This document shows positions 52,624 through 62,460 of a DNA stretch of 64,000 bases, piece after piece (positions within the stretch are counted from its first letter, which is position 1; each line of letters begins with the position of its first letter). Origin of the DNA: CBDAUN01 sp965214615. Its GTDB lineage: Bacteria; Pseudomonadota; Gammaproteobacteria; Arenicellales; JAJDZL01. Both the position numbers and the translations under genes were made by a program. The notes beneath the pieces were generated by a model. It worked only from the letters and a program-made list of their open reading frames with translations. It did no database searches and was not told where the DNA came from. The stretch lies in NCBI GenBank assembly GCA_965214615.1, contig OZ243952.1, forward strand, positions 1,612,001 to 1,676,000, written 5' to 3'.

Positions 52624-53946
52624 TCAGCCGTGCGGTTGGCGGATCTGATGAGCCCATCGTGCGGCAGACTCCTTGCATTCGGACTCGTCAATCGTTTTCA
52701 AGACTCGATTTTCAAGAACACGTGCACCGTTGATCCACACATCTGTGACCTGATCGGACGAGGCGGTGTAGACGATCTGACCAACCGGTTCATAGACAGG
52801 CTGCGATCGCGAGACGCCTAGATCGAAAACTGCCAGGTCGGCGGATTTGCCAGGTTCAAGGGAGCCGATCTCGTCGTCGAGTCCAAGGCACTGCGCCGCT
52901 TCAATGGTTGCCATGCGCAAAACCTTTCTCGCCGAGACCGCTGTAGGGTCGCAACTGACGCCTTTGCCTAGCAGTGCGGCAAAACGCATTTCTTCAAGCA
53001 TGTCGAGCGTGTTGTTGCTGGCGGCGCCATCGGTGCCGATGCCTACCGTCACGCCATTGCAGTGCAAATCGTTGACCGGACACATGCCGCTGGCAAGTTT
53101 CAGGTTTGACTTCGGGCAGTGTGCAACTTTGGAACCGTTTTTTGCCAGCAGTTCGATCTCGTGCCGGTTCAATTGCGTTGCATGAACGGCGAGAAAACGC
53201 GAATTGACCATGTTCAACTGACTGAGTCGCTCGATGGGTCTCATTCCATGCTGCGCCATTGAAGATTCTATTTCTTCGGCTGTTTCATGAACATGGATAT
53301 GGACGCCGATTCCAAGATTGGCTGACATGTCGGAAATTTTTCCGAATGTGGCGTCCGATACTGTGTATGGCGCGTGCGGCGACAGCATTGCAGTGACCAA
53401 GTCAGTCGATTCGATGTCCTTGTGCACGGATCTTCCCTTGGTCAGATACTCGTCCGGTCCGGTCGCCCAGACAGTTGGAAATTCCAGCACGATCAGCCCG
53501 ACACAGGCGCGCATATTGACATCTTGCGCTACAGCGGCAACCGTGTCAGGGAAGAAATACATGTCATTCATGCATGTAGTCCCGGATTTGATCATTTCTG
53601 CAAAAGCGAGTCGGGTTCCGTCTTCGACGAACTTGTCGCTGACCCATTTTCCTTCGGCCGGCCAGATATGCTCGTTGAGCCAGACATCGAGTGCGTAGTC
53701 GTCAGCCATCCCGCGCAACAGTGTCATGGCTGCGTGAGTATGCGTGTTTACAAGGCCGGGAGTCAGCGCATGCGCAGGCAAGTCTACGCGACGGGAACTG
53801 GGAAATCGGCGATGCGCCTCGTCAGTGGGAAGGATCGACGATATCGTGCTGCCGTCAATGACCAGGCTGTGATGGTCGTATACACGATCCCTTTTATCGG
53901 CAGTGATAATCCAGCGGGCATCGATGACAGTTCGGGAATCACTCAT
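52624..53946 (-). CDS. mtaD: 5-methylthioadenosine/S-adenosylhomocysteine deaminase family hydrolase
   Basis: A 440-residue amidohydrolase of the TRZ/ATZ group. Metal ligands are in NTHTHAAMTLLRG, HVHETAEE, AHCPKSN and GTDGAASNNTLDM. MtaD-type enzymes deaminate methylthioadenosine or S-adenosylhomocysteine. The start is ATG 53946, the first Met of the conserved region. It precedes ubiG as in Pseudomonas, but mtnA, which usually follows on the gyrA side there, is absent, so the fate of its product is unclear in this window. Confidence 0.87.
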   Translation of the reverse strand: MSDSRTVIDARWIITADKRDRVYDHHSLVIDGSTISSILPTDEAHRRFPSSRRVDLPAHALTPGLVNTHTHAAMTLLRGMADDYALDVWLNEHIWPAEGKWVSDKFVEDGTRLAFAEMIKSGTTCMNDMYFFPDTVAAVAQDVNMRACVGLIVLEFPTVWATGPDEYLTKGRSVHKDIESTDLVTAMLSPHAPYTVSDATFGKISDMSANLGIGVHIHVHETAEEIESSMAQHGMRPIERLSQLNMVNSRFLAVHATQLNRHEIELLAKNGSKVAHCPKSNLKLASGMCPVNDLHCNGVTVGIGTDGAASNNTLDMLEEMRFAALLGKGVSCDPTAVSARKVLRMATIEAAQCLGLDDEIGSLEPGKSADLAVFDLGVSRSQPVYEPVGQIVYTASSDQVTDVWINGARVLENRVLKTIDESECKESAARWAHQIRQPHG

Positions 53947-54346
53947 TGGCGCAATTATAACGTTCGCCATGTCTGCCATGGCCGGATTCTGGACGTAAAA
54001 CCGCAAGCACTCGTCGTCTCTGCGCGATCGAATTTTGTATTCGTTCGCGGTGTTTGATCAACGTTCGCACTTATGCGCGAGCTGAATGTTATCGCCTAGT
54101 GGCTGGATGGATAGAATTACACGCTACCGGCTCGAACCGCTCAAGGCAGTTGTAAGAACAATCAAAGGCATCGTTGGGCCATTGTGCTCAAAGTTGTCAA
54201 GGGCCTCGCAGAAAGCACCAACGGTAGATTCAAGACGGTCAAGTCAATAAGGCTGCAGCTATGCAACAGAAATGTTTGTCGCTGATATCTGCTTTCACCT
54301 AGATGGACTGCATTCCGATCGCGCAACGATCTGGCATTTCTGATCA

Positions 54347-54369
54347 ATTCCACTCTGATTGGTGAAGAG
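54347..54369 (+). repeat. Copy 2 of a 23-bp dispersed repeat
   Basis: It begins ATTCCACTCTGATTG and ends TGAAGAG; one base differs from the inverted copy at 39428-39450. Confidence 0.75.
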
Positions 54370-54550
54370 CCTCACTTTTTTGCTCAACCGGTGCCACAAT
54401 TCCCCGACTGGAATCGGCGACAGCGGTTTTGGAATTACCCCCAATGAATCCGATGAAATCTGCAAATTGTTCCTTAGTTCATGTCGCGCTGCGCACGTGT
54501 TTTAAGCTGCTCAATTTGGTAAAATACGAACTTATCTGAAACGCCTCACC

Positions 54551-54571
54551 ATGCACCCTTGGTGGGTGCAT
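54551..54571 (+). promoter_or_regulatory. Hairpin in gyrA leader
   Basis: A perfect 8-bp stem ATGCACCC/GGGTGCAT with a 5-base loop and no T-run. If transcription starts from the TAAAAT box at 54520-54525, the hairpin lies near the mRNA 5' end, 30 bases before the likely ATG, and could stabilise the message or control ribosome access. Confidence 0.45.
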
Positions 54572-54601
54572 ATAGCTTCATCTGAAATGCCGGTTTTCTC
54601 T

Positions 54602-57241
54602 ATGCCCACGTCAGAATTTGCCAAGGAAACAATACTCGCCGATCTCGAACAGGAAATGCGCAGGTCATATCTGGATTACGCGATGAGCGTAATCGTCGGC
54701 CGTGCCCTCCCAGATGTGCGCGACGGGCTAAAGCCGGTGCACCGGCGCATTCTCTACGCGATGTCAGAGATGGGCAATGACTGGAACAAGGCCTACAAGA
54801 AATCGGCGCGCATCATCGGTGACGTCATCGGTAAATACCACCCGCACGGCGACTCGGCCATCTACGATGCCGTAGTGCGAATGGCGCAGGATTTTTCGAT
54901 GCGCTATCCGCTTGTCGACGGCCAGGGCAATTTCGGCTCTGTCGACGGAGACTCCGCCGCGGCGATGAGATACACCGAAGTGCGATTGTCGAAAATCGCC
55001 CATCAGTTGCTCGAAAACATCGACAACGACACGATCGACTTCGGTCCGAACTACGACGAGACCGAACAGCAGCCGCTTGTTCTTCCCACCCGTGTGCCTA
55101 ATCTTCTGATGAATGGGTCCGACGGCATTGCCGTGGGAATGGCGACCAAGATTCCGCCCCACAACCTTTCGGAAATCATCTCCGCATGCCTGGCGCTCAT
55201 CGACGATCGCGACCTGGGAATTCCCGAATTGATGGAGCACATCAAGGGGCCGGATTTTCCGACCGCCGGAATTATCAACGGCCGGGCCGGAATTATCGAT
55301 GCCTACTGCACGGGACGCGGAGGGATCCGCATTCGCGCAAAGGCGGAAATCGTTCCAGCCCGCGATTCGAATCACGCTCATATCGCGATTACCGAACTTC
55401 CGTATCAGGTGAACAAGGCGAGACTGATCGAAAAAATTGCCGAGCTGGTGCGCGATAAGAAAATCGAAGGCATCAGCAACCTGCGCGATGAGTCCGACAA
55501 GTCCGGCATGCAAATCGTCGTCGTGCTCAAGTCAGATGCCGTTGCAGAAGTTGTGTTGAACAACCTGTATGCGCAGACGCCGCTTGAATCGTCATACGGC
55601 ATCAATCTTGTCGCTCTTGCAAACAATCAGCCCAGAACATTCAATTTAAAGGAACTGCTCTTAGAATTCATCGAGCATCGACGCGATGTGACGCGCCGGC
55701 GCCTGCTTTTCGAGTTGCGTAAATCCAAAGCCAGGGCGCATCTTCTGGAAGGATTCGCGATCGCCTTGTCGAATCTGGACGAAGTGCTTGCGCTGATTCG
55801 TGCGTCAAGCAGTTCCGCCGAAGCGAAACAGGCGCTTCAATCGCGGGCATGGGACCCGCACGATGTCAGACTGCTTCTAGGAGAAAACTCGGACCATTAC
55901 CGCCCCGACAGCGTTGTTCCGCAAACTGCAGGATTCGGCGAAGACGGATACTGGCTGTCTGACGCGCAGGCCGGTGCGATTCTCGATTTGCGCCTGCACC
56001 GGCTGACCGGCTTGGAGCGAGAGGGCATCATCAACGAATTCAAGTCTATTCTCGAGAAAATTGAGGCCAATATTCACCTGCTCAATTCGCCGCAGGAGTT
56101 CATGGGTCTGATCAAGGGTGAACTCGAGCAGGTGCGGGGCGAATTCGGCGCCGCCGACGAGCGCAGAACGCATATTATCGAAGAACAGCTCGGCGTTGAC
56201 TACGAGGACATGATCAAGCGCGAAGACATGGTTGTCACCATTTCTCACGAAGGCTATGCCAAGCGCCACCCGGTATCGAGCTATACGTCGCAGAATCGCG
56301 GCGGCAGAGGCAAGACCGCGGCGACCAGCAAAGGGGATGATTTCATCAGCCATGTGTTCGTCGCCAACACGCATAACACGCTGCTGTGCTTTACCAGTCA
56401 CGGCAAGGTTTTCCGCATCAAGGTCTACCAGCTGCAAATGGCCGGCCGAACCGCCAAGGGAAAGCCGTTGGTGAATCTGCTCAAGCTTGAGGAGCACGAA
56501 AAGGTTACCGCCGTGCTGCCTTTCAATGGTGCCGAAGAGGCCAAGTTTATTGTCATGGCGAGCCGGTTCGGCAGAATCAAGAAATGCGACCTGACTTTGT
56601 TCGCCAATGTTCGCTCGAACGGCTTGCGGGCAATCAATCTGGCCGATGATGACGAACTCGTCGGTGTCGGCATGACAGGCGGGGACGATCACGTCATGCT
56701 CTTCAGCGATGCCGGGCGCGCAATTCGCTTTGCCGAATCGAAGCTGCGCCCCATGGGACGCACAGCCGCCGGCGTAAGGGGCATGAAATTGGGCAGCGGA
56801 CAGAAAATCATCTCGATGATGCTGGTTCCCAGCGACGATGAAAGCTCAGTTGCGCTGCTGATCACCAGCGATGGAATTGGCAAGCGCACCCCTGTGACAG
56901 ACTTTCCGCTCAAAGGGCGGGCCGGCAAGGGCGTAGTCACATTGCCTACCGGCAAACGGGGCAAGACAGACGTGATGGGCGCATTGATGGTCAATGAAAG
57001 CGACCAGGTGATGCTGGTGACCGATGGAGGAACCTTGATTCGCGTCAAGGCGTCGGAAATTTCGATGTACTCCCGCACGGCTGCAGGCGTACGCCTGATG
57101 GACGTGCACGAAGAGGAACTGCTGGTCGGAGCGGCAATTGTCGCAGAACCCGAAGAAGGGCAGTCCGAAGCAGAGGATCTGCAATCAGACGATACATCTG
57201 CACCTTCATCGGAATCAGACGAAACGTCTGCGCCGTCATGA
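54602..57241 (+). CDS. gyrA: DNA gyrase subunit A
   Basis: A protein of about 879 residues that cuts and rejoins DNA during negative supercoiling. YLDYAMSVIVGRALPDVRDG, the catalytic Tyr in AAMRYTEVRL and the GyrA box QNRGGRGK are present. The quinolone-resistance region reads HPHGDSAIYDAVVRMAQ, with Ser and Asp as in drug-sensitive enzymes. The acidic tail contains two near-identical DETSAPS-like units. The start is uncertain: ATG 54551, 54587 or 54602 are in frame and none has a clear ribosome site; 54602 fits the family length best. pheA overlaps the stop (ATGA). Confidence 0.96.
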   Translation: MPTSEFAKETILADLEQEMRRSYLDYAMSVIVGRALPDVRDGLKPVHRRILYAMSEMGNDWNKAYKKSARIIGDVIGKYHPHGDSAIYDAVVRMAQDFSMRYPLVDGQGNFGSVDGDSAAAMRYTEVRLSKIAHQLLENIDNDTIDFGPNYDETEQQPLVLPTRVPNLLMNGSDGIAVGMATKIPPHNLSEIISACLALIDDRDLGIPELMEHIKGPDFPTAGIINGRAGIIDAYCTGRGGIRIRAKAEIVPARDSNHAHIAITELPYQVNKARLIEKIAELVRDKKIEGISNLRDESDKSGMQIVVVLKSDAVAEVVLNNLYAQTPLESSYGINLVALANNQPRTFNLKELLLEFIEHRRDVTRRRLLFELRKSKARAHLLEGFAIALSNLDEVLALIRASSSSAEAKQALQSRAWDPHDVRLLLGENSDHYRPDSVVPQTAGFGEDGYWLSDAQAGAILDLRLHRLTGLEREGIINEFKSILEKIEANIHLLNSPQEFMGLIKGELEQVRGEFGAADERRTHIIEEQLGVDYEDMIKREDMVVTISHEGYAKRHPVSSYTSQNRGGRGKTAATSKGDDFISHVFVANTHNTLLCFTSHGKVFRIKVYQLQMAGRTAKGKPLVNLLKLEEHEKVTAVLPFNGAEEAKFIVMASRFGRIKKCDLTLFANVRSNGLRAINLADDDELVGVGMTGGDDHVMLFSDAGRAIRFAESKLRPMGRTAAGVRGMKLGSGQKIISMMLVPSDDESSVALLITSDGIGKRTPVTDFPLKGRAGKGVVTLPTGKRGKTDVMGALMVNESDQVMLVTDGGTLIRVKASEISMYSRTAAGVRLMDVHEEELLVGAAIVAEPEEGQSEAEDLQSDDTSAPSSESDETSAPS

Positions 57242-58353
57242 CCGAGACCCGTGAGAAGAATGCGCTTTCGCCGGATGGTGAACTCGAGTCTCTGCGAAAG
57301 GAAATCGATGAAATCGATGTCCGGATTCAAGAACTGATCAACAGGCGTGTCAAGATCGGCAAGACCGTCGCCTCGATCAAGCGCAAATCCGGTGACAACC
57401 CTCAGTTCTTTGTGCCGGAGCGCGAAGCGCAAATATTGCGTGACGTGGCGCGCAGGAACAAGGATGCGCCTTTGGAAACCGAACGGATGGTTCGTATCTT
57501 TCGCGAAGTGATATCGGCGACACGGGCATCGGAATCGGATCTGAAGATCGCATTGCTTGGCCCGGAGGGCACCTATACCCAGGAAGCGGCGATCAAGCAT
57601 TTCGGGCACGCGGTGTCAGTTGCATATCAATCGACGATCGCCGATGTGTTTACCTCTGTTGAAACCGGCCGTGCCGAATTCGGAGTCGTGCCGGTGGAGA
57701 ATTCGTCAGAAGGCGTTGTCGCCATGACGCTCGACCGCATTGCGGAATCGACGTGCCGCATTTGCGGCGAAATCGAGATGAGCATCCATCACTCACTGCT
57801 CAGCTCGGAAGGCGATTTGGACCGGATATCCACCGTCATCGCCCATCCGCAGGCATTGGCCCAGTGTCGCCGATGGATTGCCAAGAATATACCGCACGCC
57901 GAAACCCGGTCGGCCAGCAGCAATGCCGATGCCGCAAGGCGTGCCGCCGAAGACTCTGAAACCTGCGCAATCGCCAGCGCGGCTGCGGCCGAAGTCTACG
58001 GGCTAGACGTGGTTCACCGAAATATCGAAGATCAGCGCGGCAATACGACGCGGTTCCTAATTATTGGGCATGCCGAGACCAAGCCAAGCGGCTACGACAA
58101 GACCAGCATTCTGGTATCTCAGCATAATCGCCCCGGATCGCTGCTCGAACTGCTCAGACCGATAGCCGATCATGGTGTCAGCATGACAAAGATTGAGTCG
58201 CGTCCCAGTAAGATTTCGCTGTGGGACTATGTATTCTTCATCGATTTCGAAGGGCATGTCGCAGACGACAACATTTCCGCATTGCTAAAGGAGTTGGAGG
58301 AGATGTCCAGCCTGTTCAAGCTGTTTGGCTCCTACCCCAGGTTCACTCATTGA
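57238..58353 (+). CDS. pheA: Chorismate mutase/prephenate dehydratase (P-protein)
   Basis: A 371-residue bifunctional enzyme leading to phenylpyruvate. Residues 1-95 form the AroQ mutase (LRKEIDEIDVRIQELINRR), then the dehydratase (GPEGTYTQEAAIKHFG, VPVENSSEGVV, and TTRF with the catalytic Thr in NTTRFLI). The ACT domain at the C-terminus has the ESRPSK phenylalanine-binding motif, so feedback inhibition is expected. ATG 57238 overlaps gyrA; serC, which lies between them in Pseudomonas, is missing here. Confidence 0.96.
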   Translation: MTETREKNALSPDGELESLRKEIDEIDVRIQELINRRVKIGKTVASIKRKSGDNPQFFVPEREAQILRDVARRNKDAPLETERMVRIFREVISATRASESDLKIALLGPEGTYTQEAAIKHFGHAVSVAYQSTIADVFTSVETGRAEFGVVPVENSSEGVVAMTLDRIAESTCRICGEIEMSIHHSLLSSEGDLDRISTVIAHPQALAQCRRWIAKNIPHAETRSASSNADAARRAAEDSETCAIASAAAAEVYGLDVVHRNIEDQRGNTTRFLIIGHAETKPSGYDKTSILVSQHNRPGSLLELLRPIADHGVSMTKIESRPSKISLWDYVFFIDFEGHVADDNISALLKELEEMSSLFKLFGSYPRFTH

Positions 58354-59459
58354 TGGCTGCCAAATTCGATCCTTACGCGGCAGCGATACCCGGCATTGCA
58401 ACACTGGCCCCGTACAATCCGGGAATGCCGATGGAAGAATTGAATCGCCGCTACGGAATCACCGACTCGATCAAGCTTGCATCCAACGAGAATCCGCTCG
58501 GCCCTTCGCCGTGCGCACTTGATGCGATTCGCGAACGGGCGCACGAGATTGCCTTTTATCCGGATGGCAACGGCTGGCGCCTGAAACAGGCGCTGGCGGA
58601 AACACACGGCGTTTCAACGGAGCAAATCACTTTGGGCAACGGATCGAACGAAGTGCTCGAACTGGCTTCACGCGCTTTCGTGCGGCCTGATGATGCGGGC
58701 ATCATTTCCCGCCACGCCTTTATCGTCTACTATCTGGCTCTGGTATGTGCGCAGGCTAGGATTTGCGTAGCCGATGCGGTCGATTACGGCCACGATCTCG
58801 ATGCGATGGCAGATCTCGTTGACGAGCGCACCAGAATCATATTCGTTGCCAATCCGAATAACCCGACCGGTACGTGGTCGAAAGCCGATGCGCTGAGCGA
58901 ATTTCTTGACCGTGTGCCTGAGCACGTCATCGTTGTCATCGACGAGGCCTATGCCGAATATGTCGAAGAGCCTGACTATCCGAACTGCATTCAGTGGCTG
59001 AAGCGGCATTCAAATCTCATTGTCACGCGTACGTTTTCAAAAATCTATGCGCTGGCCGGTCTGCGTGTCGGCTATGCCGTGTCGAGCCCTGCAATTGCTG
59101 ATCTGCTTAATCGGGTGCGTGCGCCGTTCAACGTCAACAGCCTTGGGCTCGTAGCCGCGACCGCATCGCTGTCGGATGACGGACATGTACGCCGCAGTCG
59201 GCAACTGAACAGCGAGCAATTGCGGCGCTTGAAAGGCGAGTTTGCCGCAATGGGATATGACTCGATCGAATCTGTCGGAAATTTCCTGACCGTCGACATG
59301 GCCGCCGAGGCAAGCGATGCCTATGAAGCACTGCTGCACCGCGGCGTCATTGTCCGTCCGCTTGCAGGCTATCAACTGCCGAATCACCTGAGAGTGACGG
59401 TGGGTACCGCAGAGCAGAACGGACGCATGCTCGAAGAATTTCGCGCCTTGGCCGCCTAG
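58353..59459 (+). CDS. hisC: Histidinol-phosphate/aromatic aminotransferase HisC
   Basis: A 368-residue PLP aminotransferase, class I fold. LASNENPLGPSP, FVANPNNPTGTW, DEAYAEY and the PLP-binding Lys in TRTFSKIYALAGLRVGY are present. In this cluster type the enzyme (HisC2) probably acts on aromatic keto acids or prephenate as well as, or instead of, histidinol phosphate. The ATG shares one base with the pheA stop (TGATG). The frame upstream is a shadow of pheA. Confidence 0.92.
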   Translation: MAAKFDPYAAAIPGIATLAPYNPGMPMEELNRRYGITDSIKLASNENPLGPSPCALDAIRERAHEIAFYPDGNGWRLKQALAETHGVSTEQITLGNGSNEVLELASRAFVRPDDAGIISRHAFIVYYLALVCAQARICVADAVDYGHDLDAMADLVDERTRIIFVANPNNPTGTWSKADALSEFLDRVPEHVIVVIDEAYAEYVEEPDYPNCIQWLKRHSNLIVTRTFSKIYALAGLRVGYAVSSPAIADLLNRVRAPFNVNSLGLVAATASLSDDGHVRRSRQLNSEQLRRLKGEFAAMGYDSIESVGNFLTVDMAAEASDAYEALLHRGVIVRPLAGYQLPNHLRVTVGTAEQNGRMLEEFRALAA

Positions 59460-60349
59460 TGAGCACGCCGGCTGTGTTTGAGTCTGGCAAGATTACGATC
59501 ATCGGGGTCGGGCTGATCGGCGGATCGCTTGGGCTCGGTCTTAGGCGCAATGCCCGCGTCGGTGAAATTGTCGGCATCAGCCGGACTGAAAGAACGCTCG
59601 AAAAGGCATTGGAGCTTGGCGTCATCGACCGTGCATCCAGGAACATTGCGCAAGAAGTGGTCGATTCCGACATCGTTGTCGTTGCCGTGCCGGTGCAAAG
59701 TATCGATACGGTTTTTTCGCAAATTGCTTCGGCAGACTACGCCGGCGCCATTGTGACGGACGTAGGCAGCGTAAAATGCAGCGTCATCGAATCCGGGCGA
59801 TCCCAGTTTAGTACCGATTACGGCAAATTCGTGCCTGCGCACCCGATTGCCGGAACTGAGCATTCCGGTGTCGAGGCAGCATATGCGGAGCTGTTCGAAA
59901 ATCGCTATACGATCATTACTGGCGACAGTAGCACTGAATTTGAGGCGATAGAAACCGTACGGTCGATGTGGGAGAGCGTGGGGTCGGTGATCAAGTTTAT
60001 GGAGGCCGATGAACACGACGCGGTTCTTGCAGCTTCGAGCCATCTGCCCCATATGCTGGCATTTTCACTGGTCCATTTTATCGACAGCCTGCCGATCGGG
60101 CAGCGATGCTTCGAATTCGCCGCCGGCGGCTTTTACGACTTTACCCGTATCGCATCGAGCGATGCCGACATGTGGCGCGATATCTGCGCGTCGAATGCCA
60201 GCCATATCACCCGGCATCTGGATGGCTACATTCAGAGCCTGATGAATCTTCGAACCAGTATTGAGCGAAACGATACTGCAGCGATTCATGACATTTTCAG
60301 CCATGCCAAGCGTTCGCGCGACGCATGGATTCCCAAAAAAACACCGTAG
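59459..60349 (+). CDS. tyrA: Prephenate/arogenate dehydrogenase
   Basis: A 296-residue NAD(P)-dependent dehydrogenase of tyrosine synthesis. The Rossmann motif is GVGLIGGSLGLGLR, and the catalytic region includes DVGSVK, HPIAGTEHSG and SHLPHMLAFSL. The start is GTG 59459, overlapping the hisC stop by one base. There is no ACT domain and no AroA fusion: in Pseudomonas tyrA and aroA are fused, whereas here aroA is separate after a 30-base gap. Confidence 0.94.
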   Translation: MSTPAVFESGKITIIGVGLIGGSLGLGLRRNARVGEIVGISRTERTLEKALELGVIDRASRNIAQEVVDSDIVVVAVPVQSIDTVFSQIASADYAGAIVTDVGSVKCSVIESGRSQFSTDYGKFVPAHPIAGTEHSGVEAAYAELFENRYTIITGDSSTEFEAIETVRSMWESVGSVIKFMEADEHDAVLAASSHLPHMLAFSLVHFIDSLPIGQRCFEFAAGGFYDFTRIASSDADMWRDICASNASHITRHLDGYIQSLMNLRTSIERNDTAAIHDIFSHAKRSRDAWIPKKTP

Positions 60350-60379
60350 GCGCAAGCCGTCGAGCAAGGACGTTCTGCG

Positions 60380-61714
60380 ATGAACAGGCATCAGGACATC
60401 TCTGTCCTAAGCGTCCGTCCCGGTGGCAGCGCGAACGGCAAAATGCGTGTTCCCGGCGACAAGTCGATATCCCATCGATCCATTGTGCTTGGCGCGCTCG
60501 CGCATGGACGCACTCAAGTTAAGGGGCTGCTGCGCGGCGATGATGTACTCGCTTCAATCGCCGCATTCCGGTCCTGCGGCGTAGCGATTCGGGATGATTC
60601 GGATGTCGTGGAGATCGACGGAACCGGACTGTACGGCCTGAATCCTCCGCAATCGCCAATCGACTGCGGAAATTCGGGCACTGCAATGCGTCTTCTTGCC
60701 GGCGTGTTTGCAGGACAGGGCTTTGCAACCGAATTGATCGGCGACGCATCCTTGTCGATGCGGCCAATGGGTCGGGTGGCAGCGCCGCTTGCTGAAATGG
60801 GCGCTCAGATTGAGACCTCAGATTCGGGGACGCCGCCTGTAAGGATCGAGCCGGCGATACAGTTAAATCCCATCCAGTGGCGCATGACTGTCGCTAGCGC
60901 TCAGGTCAAGTCGGCAATCCTGCTTGCAGGGCTGTACGCGCGCGGTACAACCGGCGTTTACGAGCCGGCGGTGACCCGGGATCATACGGAATCGATGCTT
61001 GAGCTTTTCGGCGCGCCGGTTCAGCGGCGCGAAAACTGGGTTCATGTCACCGGAGGGGATTGTCTGCGCGGGGTTGGAATCGAAGTGCCAGGAGACATTT
61101 CCTCGGCCGCGTTTTTCATTGCCGCGGCACTGCTCGGCGAGCAGTCGGATCTGGTGATCGAGTCGATCGGAATCAATTCGACCCGGACAGGGCTGATCGA
61201 AGCGCTGCGATTGATGGGCGGTCAGATCGACATCGATTCGAAGCGATTGTCCGGCGGCGAACCGGTTGCAGACTTGCGGATTCGCGGCGGCGGGCATCTT
61301 GAGGGAATTGAATTGCCCGAAGACCTGGTTCCATCGATGATTGACGAAATTCCGATTCTGGCAGTTGTCGCTGCGTTCGCCGCCGGGAAGACTGTGATAT
61401 CTGGCTGCGAAGAGCTGCGCGTGAAGGAGAGCGACCGAATCAGTTCGGTCGCTGCGGGACTCCGACAGCTTGGCGTGGCGGTTGAGGAAAAGCCTGACGG
61501 AATGGTGATCGAAGGCGGCGCAGTCGGCGGCGGAACGGTCGACAGTTTCGGCGATCACAGAATTGCAATGGCATTTTCGATTGCCGGCATAAAAGCCGAA
61601 GGCGATGTGACGATTCGCGATTGCGCATGCATATCGACATCGTTTCCCGGATTTGTCGACCTGGCGCGAAGCGCCGGCATCGGCATCCGCGAACACAAGG
61701 CTTGCGGGACATGA
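60380..61714 (+). CDS. aroA: EPSP synthase (3-phosphoshikimate 1-carboxyvinyltransferase)
   Basis: A 444-residue enzyme joining shikimate-3-phosphate and phosphoenolpyruvate. PGDKSISHRS, CGNSGTAMRLLAG, ASAQVKSAILLAG, EELRVKESDR and GDHRIAMAF are intact. Overall it resembles the AroA branch fused to TyrA in Pseudomonas. The residue after NS in the CGNSG loop is Gly, as in ordinary enzymes. AAGGA precedes the ATG. cmk overlaps its stop (ATGA). Confidence 0.95.
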   Translation: MNRHQDISVLSVRPGGSANGKMRVPGDKSISHRSIVLGALAHGRTQVKGLLRGDDVLASIAAFRSCGVAIRDDSDVVEIDGTGLYGLNPPQSPIDCGNSGTAMRLLAGVFAGQGFATELIGDASLSMRPMGRVAAPLAEMGAQIETSDSGTPPVRIEPAIQLNPIQWRMTVASAQVKSAILLAGLYARGTTGVYEPAVTRDHTESMLELFGAPVQRRENWVHVTGGDCLRGVGIEVPGDISSAAFFIAAALLGEQSDLVIESIGINSTRTGLIEALRLMGGQIDIDSKRLSGGEPVADLRIRGGGHLEGIELPEDLVPSMIDEIPILAVVAAFAAGKTVISGCEELRVKESDRISSVAAGLRQLGVAVEEKPDGMVIEGGAVGGGTVDSFGDHRIAMAFSIAGIKAEGDVTIRDCACISTSFPGFVDLARSAGIGIREHKACGT

Positions 61715-62388
61715 GCAGTTCCGATGCGCCCGTAGTGACGCTTGACGGGCCTGCGGGCGCCGGCAAGGGAGCTGTTGGACAGCGTCTGGCACTGGCGCTG
61801 GGCTGGCATTTTCTAGACAGCGGGGCCCTGTATCGCGCATGTGCCTATGCTGTCGAGAGCGAACGGATCGATGCTGAGAAGGTGGCTGTCCGTCTTCGCG
61901 AAATACAATTCGATTCGATCCCGGACTTGGAGCTTGGCGATGCGCGCGTCATTCTCGACAACGAAGACATCACTTCCAAAGTGCGCACATCGGCCTATGG
62001 CGAGCTGGCATCGAAATTGGCTGCAAATCCGAAGGTGCGCGAAGGTCTGCTTCGGGTTCAGCATCGGATGCGCCGTACGCCTGGCTTGATTGCCGACGGA
62101 CGAGATATGGGCACAGTGGTTTTTCCCGATGCGACGGTGAAAGTCTATCTTTCCGCGGATCTTGAAATTCGCGCAAAAAGAAAGTATGAACAGTTGAAAC
62201 AAATGGACAATTGTGTTAAATTGTCTAGTCTTTACACCCAGTTGAACAATCGGGATCATCGAGATTCCACCCGTACGCATGCGCCGCTGGCAGTACCCGC
62301 CGGAGCTTTCACGCTTGATACTTCGCATATGAGCTTGGAGCAAGTCGTGGATTCAATAGAAAATTTGGTGCGTGCGCGCGTGAGTTGA
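61711..62388 (+). CDS. cmk: Cytidylate kinase
   Basis: A 225-residue CMP/dCMP kinase. The P-loop is DGPAGAGKGAVGQRLA, the CMP-binding segments include FLDSGALYRA and ADGRDMGTVVFPDA, and the lid has RNRDHRDSTR-like residues (NNRDHRDSTRTHAPL). ATG 61711 overlaps the aroA stop; the upstream frame is a shadow. rpsA follows after 72 bases, the near-universal cmk-rpsA pair. Confidence 0.95.
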   Translation: MSSSDAPVVTLDGPAGAGKGAVGQRLALALGWHFLDSGALYRACAYAVESERIDAEKVAVRLREIQFDSIPDLELGDARVILDNEDITSKVRTSAYGELASKLAANPKVREGLLRVQHRMRRTPGLIADGRDMGTVVFPDATVKVYLSADLEIRAKRKYEQLKQMDNCVKLSSLYTQLNNRDHRDSTRTHAPLAVPAGAFTLDTSHMSLEQVVDSIENLVRARVS

Positions 62389-62460
62389 CTTTTTGTGCCG
62401 CGAGGTGAAACAAACATTGAATAACATTGATACATTAATTAATTTCGGTTGCGCATTGAT

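Larger units (their letters stand above)
53947..54601. other. Non-coding region before gyrA
   Basis: About 650 bases between divergent mtaD and gyrA. No gene was recognised; this is where mtnA sits in Pseudomonas, but I see no remnant of it. It holds the second 23-bp repeat copy (54347-54369), a TAAAAT -10-like box (54520-54525) and a hairpin at 54551-54571. Confidence 0.45.
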
